The notes below the pieces were generated by a model. That model was not told the DNA's origin. It was given only the letters and a program-made list of their open reading frames with translations, and did not search any database. Position numbers and translations under genes: made by a program. A DNA stretch of 64,000 nucleotides, from positions 677,501-741,500 of the forward strand of contig JAQFVV010012477.1 in the NCBI GenBank assembly GCA_028023455.1. The letters are read 5' to 3'. Shown piece after piece: positions 1 through 11,101 of this stretch; position 1 is the first letter of the stretch, and the number at the start of each line of letters is the position of its first letter. Origin of the DNA: Epiperipatus broadwayi (lineage: Eukaryota > Onychophora > Udeonychophora > Euonychophora > Peripatidae).

Positions 1-3000
1 AATTTTTTAGCGTTTGAGAGTGATTTGGGATTTGATATTTAATTTCACCTAGCATTATGTACTAGAATTATTTCATCTATGTATGCAATAAGAGTTTTAT
101 TGTGCAGTGGAGTAATATATATGACCTTCCATGTATTTATGACTTGAATAAGGCAAATCCAATGTTGACCGATACATTTTATTTACATATTCTAACTATA
201 GGGTAAAAGAAATATTAAAAAAAAATTCTATTATCACCAAGGCTAAAGAATAATATCTACCTTTTCTATTTATGAAGAGAAGGCATTGTCTTGCTGTGAA
301 CGATTTTATTAATGATCTATATTTTGCATGTATATAAAATAGACTAAAGTACATGACCTTTTTTATTTATTTAGTTATGTATTATGAATATTACTAAAGT
401 GCATGTTGGTTCAATTAAGAAATAGTGTACGTTTACAAAGTGTTGACTTTATATGGTAATTTCGATTTTTTGCAATTCTCTTAACACAGTTTGTTTTAAT
501 ATGCCAAATTTAGAAATACACTTTAAAATAATCATTTCTGATTATTATTATTAATATGTTTAAGCGTTTGTTTTTTTAAATAGTAATAAGATGGGAAGTA
601 TTAGTTTTATATAAAAATATGGAAACATTAATAAGTATATAAAATCTAACTAAAGAATATATATATATGTATAACACAATGAGAAAACAGAACCTTTTTT
701 TTTTCTTAAATTAAACATTAAAAATCATTTTCATTTGCCTATCTTATAAAATGTATAGGGCAACTAGCTATTGGCGAATAATCTTTCTTGTAAGGAAAAT
801 TTATCAATCAACAGCTAATTTATTGTGATAAATATCCTAAGTGCTATTAACCTCCCTAAATTAAAAACACATCACAAATTTTAAATAAACTATAAAATAT
901 TAATAAATCTAGCTTAATTCGATATATATAAACACTCAACACAACAATATGTTCAGATCACTGTCAATATCATTGCACCGCCCTTATTTTTTAAAAACTA
1001 GGTTAATGTAAAATAATCAAAATGATCATTTATATTTGTTTGAATGTCTAACAAATAAAGGCGATGTAATGCAATTGAAAAGCCGGTGGAAAAATATTTC
1101 CGATTTTTACATATACATGAATATAAATTGTTTGCATGATGAGTGTATTTTCCAAACAATATTGAAATATCAATAATAATGGCCGAATTTATTTTGTTTC
1201 TGAGATCAAAGAAAGTCTAGCGAATAATAGTTTTGTTAATCATTAAAATAAAGGCTTGCGGGCGGGTTAATAATAGAGAAGTAAATTATCTAACTTCTGA
1301 AGTTTAAATATCTTTGAAACAACATGCAATTACTAGGCGCACTTAAGATACACATGTAATGGAACTAAAAATTGTTAGGATTCATTCTTTCAACCTAAGA
1401 ATACAATAAATTGTGCAATTCAAAGTAATTTTCTCTATTTATCTTTCTTTAAAATAATATATAAATAAACACATTGCCTTTTATTTTATTTATTTTTAAA
1501 AGTAAAAAAAAAAAAAAATTATTTTCAGATAAATCAATTCATGAAATTGCTTGTTATTTTTTATATGTAAATGTTTGTTGTTTTTATTTAAGAGTTTCTT
1601 ACATTTTTTAAAGCTTTCTCAATAATTTGGAATATTTTTCTTTTTTTTTTATAAAAAAAAAAACGCATTTGTCTGTGGTTTAGTCCTCTCTTCCATTAAT
1701 AGGTTTTGAATTTAAACAACAACGAAACAAATTACACGTTGGCATTCGAAAAAATAACGAGTGTTTACATAGAGTATTACCATGGATGGCAAATTACAGA
1801 AAACATCAACGTACACACCCATTCGCCTACCAATATATATATATAAAGATTTTTATGCAACTGTTTGCCAGTGTTTTTACCTTAAATTCCGTCTATAGGA
1901 AAAATACAAAAGTTACATATGCTTACATGCAGACCTACAGATAAATAAAAATGGAGATGAAGTAATTATAATATGAAACGCTTGGAATAAACTTTATAAT
2001 ATTCAAAATAATAATATATAATAATAAAAAAATAGCTAGAGCCAATTTGTGACATGACTTCCATCTTGAATAGCATTTTACACTTACAATTAAGTAATGT
2101 AAAAAAAATCACCGTCACATGATATTAACTGCTCACGTAAATGGCTAAGTTTCCATAATTTATATATATCACTACAATTATATTGCTTATTTAATATATT
2201 GTTCGTCATAATTATAAAATGATTTCTTGAATTTTCATAAAATCATTTTCCACATGAAAATAAAAACAATGTTAACTTCCATTACAAATAATTGAATGTC
2301 TTGCAAATATAAATTTAAATATGACCACAGAACACCACAATTTATTACACAAAAGTTTTTGTTTATTAATTATCTGTTTCAATGCATATTTTGACTCTTC
2401 AAGATAATTGAACTCACATCCTGCATCCGTTTGTACATTAAAAGCATCTTTTTTATTAAAAATTAGTCAGCAAGTATTAGCTACTTTAAATTTAATATTA
2501 AAATGAAAAAATGATGTCATCATAGTACAATCTCTAATATGTAAATATGGTAATAAAATCCCTATTATCTCTTCAATGATTTACTTTTTTTATCTATATA
2601 CAAATTTATATAATAATATATAAACATCTTTTCTATTATATCCTAGATCGGATAATTTTTTAGTATATATTGCAATATTGGATAATTTATCACTTTGTAA
2701 TTTACCCTACCTATTATTTGCAAAATAGAATTGTTTGAAATCCAGTTAATTTTTACATAAGAATAACATTTAACTTGGGATGTGCAAATCTCCTAATTGA
2801 TAAATTATCATCAACAATTTATAATTGATTATATTTTAATTTTCATAAAATTAAATTTAAGATATATAAATTGAAGAATTATTCCATTTCAAATCATAAA
2901 TGTTATTTTCTTACACGATATTGTACTGTATTAGATAATAGAGCAATAAGCACATCATCATAACTAAAATGGCTCTAATACCTAAATGATAAAACTATGT

Positions 3001-3190
3001 AAGATATTATTGTCATATTATAACAACATATATCTGCCTACAATAACTGGCAATGCCATGGTTCAGCCATAATGTGGCACTCAATTTTTGATTAATATAT
3101 GTTAGTACATCTTTAATAGACACACATAAAGACATAATTTTCAAAGATAAGTATATGGTCTATACTAAAGTAATGTAATTAAACAGCACT
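1..3190. other. AT-rich non-coding DNA
   Basis: No reading frame with recognisable protein character is present on either strand. The stretch holds short A/T homopolymers (for example near 1505-1520 and 1640-1665) and small TA runs. I see no gene, RNA or element here. Confidence 0.6.
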
Positions 3191-3194
3191 TCAT

Positions 3195-3475
3195 TTCAAA
3201 ACTTCAAGCTCCCTACAGGTATGGACTCCATTATACCCAACTGATACACATGACCACATATCTATGAAAAAGATATATGGTTACCTAAACATGTATTTCA
3301 TGCTGAACCAACGTTCATCACTTGGCCCAGATCACCATCTCTAACACATGTATAAAATCAGTGCTCAGTTTGTAAAAAGACTCCAAACTTTAATGAACAA
3401 AGTTCAGTCTTCTCGACTCTCCAACAATTCAGCCATCCATATCATTGAAATTTCAGTGACAGGATATTCAAAGCC
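3195..3475 (-). repeat. Dispersed repeat R1, left arm of inverted pair
   Basis: The reverse complement aligns by eye over most of its length with 3577-3875, and the same text recurs in direct orientation at 32826-33415 (shared blocks around 'ccacata' and 'caaactttaatg'). Together with the + strand arm it forms a head-to-head pair with about 100 bp between. It carries a hammerhead-like motif. No protein coding is visible. The topology (5' sides central, 3' sides outward) matches the PLE pairs elsewhere in the window, so R1 may be the 3' tail of a PLE family; that is inference. Confidence 0.7.
3284..3332 (-). ncRNA. Hammerhead-ribozyme-like motif in R1 (degenerate)
   Basis: Read on the minus strand the core is GTGATGA (3315-3321, consensus CUGANGA with position C3 changed), then a stem-loop, then GAAAT (3295-3299), followed by a short near-palindrome ACATGT as stem III. 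Flanking CCAA and TTAGG only partly pair as stem I. This copy is probably inactive. It is recognised mainly by comparison with the copies at 3725-3770 and near 32.9-33.3 kb. Confidence 0.4.
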
Positions 3476-3576
3476 CTCTTTTGTGTATTTAAATTAAGGT
3501 CATATATATGTGGGATCAGAATGTCTTAAAGTCAACATGAGCATGACAATAATATTGACATCAACAATAGCTTTGA

Positions 3577-3875
3577 GAATTCTATAATCATATTTTCAGT
3601 GATATGGATAGCTGAAGGGTTGGCGGGTAAAAAGATTGAAGCTTGTCCATTAATGTTTAAAGATTTTTTATCTTAATATAAACTGAACACTTATTGTTTA
3701 TATGTGTAAGAAATGGTGACCTGGCTCAACTGATGAGTGCTAGTTCAGCACAAAATACCAATATTGGAAGTCATTTGTCATTATCATTATGTATGTGGAC
3801 ATGTGTATGAGTTGTATAAGATGAAGTGCATAGCTGCAGGGAACTTGAAAGTATGAGTTCAAATCCCTTCTAATA
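3577..3875 (+). repeat. Dispersed repeat R1, right arm of inverted pair
   Basis: This is the reverse complement of the 3195-3475 family. It contains an A-box-like TGGCTCAACTG (3722-3732) and a B-box-like GTTCAAATC (3857-3865), but their spacing of about 125 bp is too long for a normal tRNA-type promoter, so I do not call it a tRNA SINE. It ends near a short TA run. A hammerhead-like motif lies in the middle. Confidence 0.65.
3725..3770 (+). ncRNA. Hammerhead-ribozyme-like motif in R1
   Basis: The core CTGATGA (3730-3736) is canonical. Stem II is GTGCT/AGCAC (3737-3741 with 3747-3751, loop AGTTC). The second core box reads AAAA (3752-3755) instead of GAAA. It is followed by the palindrome CCAATATTGG as a possible stem III. 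The changed G12 would be expected to abolish cleavage, so this looks like a decayed ribozyme. Confidence 0.5.
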
Positions 3876-4145
3876 TATATGAAATATTCACCTCCTATCA
3901 TCACCAGTTCTTTCATCTGAAAAGTCTAACCATGAAAAAGGTAGGCAGCCATAAGACATATGTATTGATAAATGAAGATAATATATATTTTAACTGAAAG
4001 AAAAAATAAAAGTGGAAAAAAACAACAATCTTTATAAAAGAAAAGTTGTCTGGATATAATTGGTATAGTGTTTATATTTATGTAAGTCCATAATATTAAC
4101 AGTGAAATAGATCTTCACTAACAATTGATATTAAATGCTGTTTTA

Positions 4146-4178
<33 letters not shown>

Positions 4179-4181
<3 letters not shown>

Positions 4182-4292
4182 AATAAGCAACCCTTAAGCT
4201 ATCAACAATCTTAATGTGTTGTCAAGGCAACCTTATTAACAACAACTATAGATTAAGATTGTTGATATCTTTAAGGGTTGATTGTTATTATC
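4179..4292. mobile_element. Hairpin MITE-like inverted repeat
   Basis: The left arm 4179-4215 and right arm 4252-4292 are nearly perfect reverse complements with a loop of about 36 bp. The outer end reads GATAATAA and the inner end ATCAACAATCTTAAT. TA tracts flank it (4149-4178 and near 4342-4354). There is no coding capacity. It fits a short foldback transposon or an extruded hairpin; the superfamily cannot be told. Confidence 0.55.
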
Positions 4293-4365
4293 TACATTTA
4301 TAAACCTCTTAAAGCCTTGAGTATATGGCTTAGTGTCTTAGTATATATATATATAATGCAAATAA

Positions 4366-5860
4366 AATGTCCATTAATTAAAAAAACTATTGCTAAAGCA
4401 ATAATAATAATAAATACAATGATAATTAATTATTATATACAGTCTTTCAACCCATAGAGGTACTTTCGATTAACTTTTAACCCATCCCAATTGCTGCTAA
4501 ATTAAAAAAAAAAAAAAATAGAAGCAAATGTCATCAACCTAAATCCCATGATTCCTAAATTTTAATGTTAGCAGCTTATCTATTAATTATATTTGTTTTA
4601 TTTCTATTTATTAAAATTGCCTCTTTAATTTTTCTTTTACTATGGTTTCTGTCTTCATGAAGAATTTTAACATCTTCAATATCAATCATAAATTTATATT
4701 AACATGTCCTTTCAAGATCCAAACAAACTGAAACAGTCATTAAATCATAATTATTTTTACTTTTCTCATGTTTGTATAACAATTCATGCTCCTTTAATCT
4801 TTTTTCTATGCTACACTTTAATTCCCTACATATGATAATATAAATCCACAAAAAATTTGATACACAACATTATTTTATTGATTGACAGGTATGACATTTT
4901 TAGAATTATTGATGTATTTTTAACATTATTTTTAATACAAAATGAAACATTGAACACATTCTTATACATATCCTTAAAAAATTTTGCTTGAGCATTTGAA
5001 CTATATGGAATAGATATCCATTTTTTTACTATAAATCTTCAACTTCTTTAACTTATTATAACTCTTTTTCAATTGATATATTGTCAATTTGTTCACTTTT
5101 ATAACCAACTTCAAGCAATTCCTTGGAAAATATCTCAATATTTTTTTAATTTATCACAATGGTAACCATATAATTTTTCATTACAAAACAAAAAAGATCT
5201 AAAACTTGCCATCTTATGCATAACTGGTACTTTTTATTTTTAATGTACATATCTCCTTTTTTGAAATAGTTCAATTATTGATTTATAACTTAATATTCTA
5301 TTACCTCTTGTAATTATTAAATTCAAATAATTAATACTTTTGTTTTGTTCCTTTTCAATAGTCCATTTCAAGCAATTTAAATTATTTAACTCTTCTATAT
5401 GCATATTTATGGTATTGATATTTCCACAAACAAAAACATCATCAGCATACATTTTGTAAGTTTTAATATCTTTAAAAGATTACATAATTAAAATACTACT
5501 CTCATAGGAAGACAAAACTAAATTGCAAATTTGTGCAACAACTGGCAGACACATAGGTCAACCTTTAGACATTTTATAATATCCACCTTCAAAAGAAGCA
5601 ACAATGTTATCGTCAATATATTTTAAAAAATAAATAATAAATTTTATCACATATTTAAAACCACATATACTTTTTATTGCATGTTCAATTATTTTTATGG
5701 AATCCACTTTAGCAATAGAATCATACATTTATGTCACATCTAATGAAGCAATAATATTGTTTAAAAATGTAAGCTAATATATTCATTAATAATTCTTACT
5801 AACATTAAAATCATGCTAAGTTAACCAGCTAATCACTTTTTCGAAATTCTTTTATGTCTT
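4366..5860 (-). mobile_element. Decayed Penelope-like element, family PLE-A
   Basis: The 3' end (4366, 'aatgtccattaatt') matches the 3' end of the PLE-A copy at 37649, and similarity by eye continues to about 5860. The minus-strand frame 5240-5452 shows the RT catalytic block as YADD followed by VFVCGN, then an LNLIITR block, as in the better copy at 38303-39118 (YVDD, LDLMITR). The GIY-YIG region (about 4700-4900) is recognisable but full of stops. The element is 5' truncated and lacks the N-terminal half of the RT. A TA tract abuts its 3' end. Confidence 0.8.
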
Positions 5861-6029
5861 ACTACAGAGAATATTAATAGTCTCTCAGTGTAATGTAATA
5901 ACTTTATGCTTAATATTTCAAAACATGTTCTTGTTGGCTTTTACATGCAGTAAGGCCAGATAATAGACAATATAGCAAGTCATGTATGATATTCTCCTAA
6001 AGGTTTGTGATGATGGTGCTCTTTCTATT

Positions 6030-6145
6030 TTTATATTTGATTATTTCTATCATCTAATATGAGTGATGAATGTCTTTAGAAAAATGTAATTTTATTTAAA
6101 TATTCCAAATACATTCAACTGTTAGTAATAGCACATCAAATAAGT
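6030..6145 (-). repeat. Repeat inverted relative to 14191-14310
   Basis: The reverse complement (for example GTTGAATGTATTTGGAATAT) matches 14191-14310 on the + strand with few changes. The two inverted copies sit at the outer edges of the SD-I duplication pair, so they may have been involved in the rearrangement or in a later insertion. No coding is seen. Confidence 0.65.
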
Positions 6146-6772
6146 TAGTAAATATATAATGTTTTGAGAGATATTAGTATGATATCACTGGTCAGGCCAG
6201 CAACACTTGAAGAGGAGGGATAAATGATACCTCTCAAGACATTGGATATATACTAACCTGTTGTAATGGTCAAGTTTGTACATTCGCATAACAGATCTAG
6301 AATCCAGGCAAAGAGACCAAAGCTGACCAGACCAGGAGAGAGACATCCTGAATCTGTTCATGCTACAACTCATCTTCCAGTACTCCAAGATTTAAAATGC
6401 TATGAATGACCATGCTTGAAGGTACATGTATTATTTTTATCTTTTATGGCCAGCATAAGACAGGAAGAAACATGAGACTTGGGGATTTAAACATATATAT
6501 TAACTAATATAAATGCAACCAGTAAGTAATTAAAGATAACATTCATAAATTATAATTAATGCATAGATGGCTGTATCACACATATATAATTAACTAAGAT
6601 TGAATTGGATTGAAATAAAAATGAGAAATCACATAACCAGAATAAATTTAACATATATTTATTAAATGATAAAATAATGAAATATAATGAATCAATTGAT
6701 GTGGAAAAGCATGCAGGCTTTATAAAATGAGGACTTAGCATGTCTCCTCATTAATTTATAATTATGAGGCTT

Positions 6773-6774
<2 letters not shown>

Positions 6775-6814
<40 letters not shown>
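6775..6814. repeat. (TA)n microsatellite
   Basis: About 40 bp of uninterrupted AT dinucleotides. The corresponding tract in SD-I copy 2 (11085-11102) is where the 1.4-kb extra segment begins. Confidence 0.95.
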
Positions 6815-6818
<4 letters not shown>

Positions 6819-6977
6819 TAAGTTGTACCTAAATCAGATTATGCCAATTCCTACTGAAATGGTGACTACAATTAATTATCAATTGCTGCATTAGGCTTTA
6901 ACACATTATTCATTATTACATTCCAATTATATAAATATTTTAATAAAAATTTTGAAGCATAAAAACTTGCTCTATTA

Positions 6978-7436
6978 CAGTGTTCTTCAACCCTTGGGTC
7001 GCGAACCGGTGCCAGGCCGCAGAAGTTTTTTACCGGTCTGCCGGTAGATTGGCAGGAAAGCTTGTAATTTTTACCCAATTAAAAAAAATAAACAGAACGA
7101 AAACAAAATCTAATCAATCATACATAAATTAATTTGTTTTTCTAGTTATCACAGATGTTTATGGGGGGGGGGGGGTAGAATTAAAATTTTTATTACTTTT
7201 CTAAAAAAATTCAAAATTAAAAAAAAAGTTTTTTATTATACAGACTCCATATGTATATATAACTGCATTTTATATATTTAACATTGTTGTTTTGATCAGT
7301 TATAACAATTATGCTCATCTAAGGCTAAGCAGTTTATATCTTTAAGAAAATTTTGCTATAGACTTCTGCTGGGCCGCGAAACCTTATCATTATTTTTACG
7401 GTCGGTTCGCAGGTGTGAAAAGGTTGAAGACCACTG
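6978..7436. mobile_element. Non-autonomous hAT-type DNA transposon (459 bp)
   Basis: The terminal inverted repeats read CAGTGTTCTTCAACC and CAGTGGTCTTCAACC (14 of 15 match), with the CAG...CTG ends and 'gggtcgcgaacc'-type subterminal text typical of hAT MITEs. A perfect 8-bp target duplication CTCTATTA flanks it (6970-6977 and 7437-7444). The paralogous site in SD-I copy 2 (12629-12636) has one CTCTATTA and no insert, which fixes the boundaries. There is no transposase frame. Its relatively GC-rich ends stand out from the AT-rich background. Confidence 0.93.
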
Positions 7437-8515
7437 CTCTATTATATAGATTAAATATCAGAACAAGATATATTTCAAGTTAATAATACTGAATAATTCA
7501 ATTAAGGGGATAGAATTGGTTGCATTAGTTTACAATCAGGTGTTAGCACCAGCAAATAACAATACTGCGAATAGATTATAATCGAGGGTTTTTGTGACCA
7601 ATACTTGTACCCTGGGACTGAGCATCCTGCTGAGAAAAGGTTGGGGTAGCTAACATGATGGCCTGGAATTTGACATCAGGTCTTACGGGTACGTGTTTCA
7701 AAGGAAGGTAAAATGGGATGGCCTTGCCCAAGGTCCCATCTTAAGAAGAAGATGCAGCAAAGCATTAAACTTTGAAGAACACATATCTAATCCACCAAGT
7801 GAAGGAAAAGTAGAACATATTTAATATCACATATATGCCAGAATTATAGCATGTCCAGTCCTCTACTAGAAACCAATTCTAATTAACATGCAATAATGAT
7901 GCATCTAAAAGGGCATAAAATTATATAGTAAATCTTGTTTCCTTGTTTCAATCTATATGTATGAGTATTATAGACAAAAAAAGAGGGGGATAAAAGTATA
8001 TTTGAGGGGCTGCTTAACAATAACTAAATAATTAATATATTTTCATAATCCCAAAGACCAATGCATATAAAATTATAGATGTATTTTAAGAGCAATCCAG
8101 CAGAAATATTTATTTTAAATAATAACTAATAATGAGGAATGCAGAGTGATTCATTATTATTGCAATTACAGAATTTTCAAAACAGCATGCTTGATTAAAT
8201 GACAGTTAGGTAATAATTACATGAAGATAATTTAAACTATATCTTCTTTAAAATGTATTGAAAGTAAAATGCTCCCTGTTTCAAAGTATTGGCTTATGAT
8301 ATACATAAGAATAAAGATAAATAATAATAAAAGATTATAGGCACCATCACAGTGTTATCAAGTTATGATTACTTTACAAGAGTGAAATGTTACAATTTAA
8401 GTAGAATGATTTATAATTGAATTACATTTGATTATTTATATAAGCAATTAACACCGCTGGTGAGTTTTGCTAGTTTAAATACTGATTTATATGGAGCACT
8501 AGGGCTGTTTAGGCT

Positions 8516-8771
8516 TTATATTATCAGTTTATTTTCTGGACAGATAGATACTGGATCTTCAGGCCTTAGGGGGTTCATTCTTGGAACGAGCATAGTGTCT
8601 TCTTCTTCATAACAGCAGTAGGCTGCTGCTGGCTGGTTTACATTGCTAGCTTCGGTTGTTGGGGGCATCTTTTTGCAGTCTGCACACTGTTCTTCTGTTG
8701 ATTGGTTGCCCTTCATCCAGTGACACTCTTCTAAATAATTGACTACATCATCAATGAAGAGCATGATCCAT
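8516..8771 (-). CDS. C-terminal exon of an unidentified host gene (84 complete codons)
   Basis: Read on the minus strand, a polypyrimidine stretch ending TTTTTTTGTTTTGAG forms a good splice acceptor. The frame then runs from TGG (8770) to TAA (8516-8518). The peptide starts with a hydrophobic run (WIMLF) and continues acidic and cysteine-rich, with CADCKK, AYCCYEEED and a C-terminal ENKLII. It could be the tail of a membrane protein, but I do not recognise the family. The same 256 nt, apart from the first few codons, is identical in SD-I copy 2. No upstream exon could be identified in the window. Zero differences across exon and 3' flank, against a diverged intron, support function or recent gene conversion. 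Confidence 0.6.
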
Positions 8772-9516
8772 CTCAAAACAAAAAAATGTCTTTTTACATT
8801 AGCTATACTTTCTTATCACTAAATTTTTGGATCAATTGCCCATGATGGAGGAGTCCTGATGTTTTACTTTCTAGTCCATGCCTGGCTTGATCGATCTTCT
8901 ACAGAGCAGAAAAATACAATCTTGAACTTTATCTATTATCTATCCATAGTCATGCCCTTAAATGACTTAATACATTAGTACAAGAAATTGTTTAATATTT
9001 AATTAAATCTGAACACACAAATTTCTCTTTTGTTGAGTTTCCACTTGCATGCTATTTTTAGCCTACGTTTGACCTGATTACAAGATAAAGTTTATAAAAT
9101 CTAATTTATTTTAATTCATTATTTTTATTTTTAATTAATATAATTAAAAGTCTTTTGCTTTTTTTTTTTTACAAAACTAAATCACACCACTCTATATATT
9201 ATATAAGATGAATCATACATCCACATACAAATTTATAATTCATAAACTTAGTGAATTGATATTTCTATTTAAAATAACAACATAAATTATTTCCTTATAA
9301 AATATAAAATTTAAATCATATATTTACTGTAACACTTACTTATCTATGTGTGTACAGTGTTTATTCGTATGTGCATATATAATGCTGAGCAACCAGCTGT
9401 GATAGTTAGGTTTCTATATTTATTTTTTAAAACAAAATGATATTAAGAGGATTTGAATCCAGCACAGATGGGTTTGGTTGTTAAAGTGAAAGGTGGGATT
9501 CAACCTGACCATTGCA

Positions 9517-10559
9517 TATCACCAAACTTGCACAAAAAAAAAAAAATCAAAAGAAAGGGTTTTACTTATGGTTGAAAAAAAAGCTACAATTGTGAACATC
9601 AGGGCATTATTATTATAATGTTGAACACTTCATCTGCCTATTTAAGATATTACTTGATAATAAAAAGAAAAAGTAAAAAAAAACATATGGTACTACTCCC
9701 ACACAAATTGTTAAGATAATATGAGTGGGGTAGGGGAGGCTAGTTTAATAATTAACATATGTATAAATATAAATATGTATAGGAAGGGAAACAGATCCTT
9801 GAAAATCATCATGTCACTCAGGTAGGATCTGGGTTTGTTTGTTGTTTCCATATTCAGAATGATCTGCACACTGTTCCACTGACACTGCCCTATTTAATTT
9901 CTCCATCCTGCCTACTATTGTTCTTCCTTTATTGCTATTTAAAAGTATATGCTACATTATTATTTAAGTTTATAGACACCCAGAATTTTAAAACGAAGTA
10001 TAAAATTATTGAAATATTAAGATAACACATAACCAAGATGGCCTAATGTTCCATCCAGTTGTATTTCATTTTTAAAATAAAAAAATATGTTCATGATTGT
10101 TCCATATTAATATTTTCCAAAGGTCTGTGCTAGTTTCAATATCCCCATCTTTGCAATTAGACTTGCCTTGCTGGTTTAATTCTCATTTTCAATCCAATTC
10201 ATAATAGTAAGTCTTAATAACAACAGTTTCCCCCATTCCTTTTTGTTTAAAATTATGTCTCTACTATTGGTGATAAATTTATATGAAGATGATTCATAGC
10301 CTATACAAAACTATCATTGGGTGCCAGTCACCAAATGAGCTGGAAAGCTTACACAAAATATTTAATAAATCCCCTTAACTTTTACTAGGCATTACATAAA
10401 TAATTTTATATAATAAAATATTTCATCCCCAACACTGGAAGCATTAAATGTGAAAAAAACAATTTACTTAAATACATAAAAAAACTCCCTTTTTGAAATG
10501 AGTGACTCTTATCTGGGTTTCAGAGTATGTGGGTGTTTTGATTGAGCCTCAGGTTGAAG
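9517..10559. other. Spacer between SD-I copies, no gene seen
   Basis: AT-rich, with no credible coding sequence and no recognisable repeat. Small A-runs occur (9534-9546, 10478-10486). Confidence 0.5.
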
Positions 10560-11101
10560 GTTCCAAACATGAGGAAAAAATATACTATATAATGGTGATG
10601 TTTGTACATTCATGTATAAAAATCTATAATACAGGCAACAAGAGCAAATCTGATCAGACAAGGAGTGATATGTGTCAAATCCAACCATGCTTTAACTCAT
10701 CTGCCAATACTCCAAGACTCAAGACCCTATGAACAACCATGCTTGAAGTTAAACGTATTATTTTAATCTTTCACGGCCAGCATAGGACAGGGAAAAACAT
10801 GAGACTCGAGGATTTAAACATATATATTAACCAATTTAAATGCTAACAGTACGAAATTAAAAATAACATTCATAAATTGTAATTAATGCATAGAAGGCTG
10901 TATCACACATATATAATTAACTAAGACTGAATTGGATTGAATAGAAATGAGAAATTTAACAGATATTTATTAAATGATAAAACAATTAAATGTAAGGAAG
11001 CAATTGATGTGGAAAAGCATGCAGACTTTATAAAATGAGGTCTTAAAATGTCTCCTCATTAATTTCTAATTATGAGGATTTGCATATATATATATATATA
11101 T

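Larger units (their letters stand above)
6220..9516 (+). repeat. Segmental duplication SD-I, copy 1
   Basis: This is collinear with 10560-14187 through many shared blocks: the 'ggccagcata' block, the 'aagcatgcag' block before a TA tract, the 'gaacaagatatatttcaag' block, the terminal exon and its intron. By-eye divergence outside the exon is roughly 10-15%. Copy 1 differs by a hAT insertion (6978-7436), by lacking the 1.4-kb segment at 11102-12477, and by keeping about 600 bp (7830-8436) that copy 2 has replaced with TA repeats. Confidence 0.85.

Noticed and set aside
3716-3870. tRNA-type A-box and B-box in R1
   Set aside because: The matches are good individually but about 125 bp apart, well beyond normal tRNA promoter spacing; the hammerhead reading of the same region fits better.
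7158-7170. G-run as a G-quadruplex or regulatory site
   Set aside because: A single homopolymer inside a hAT MITE with no repeated G-tracts nearby.
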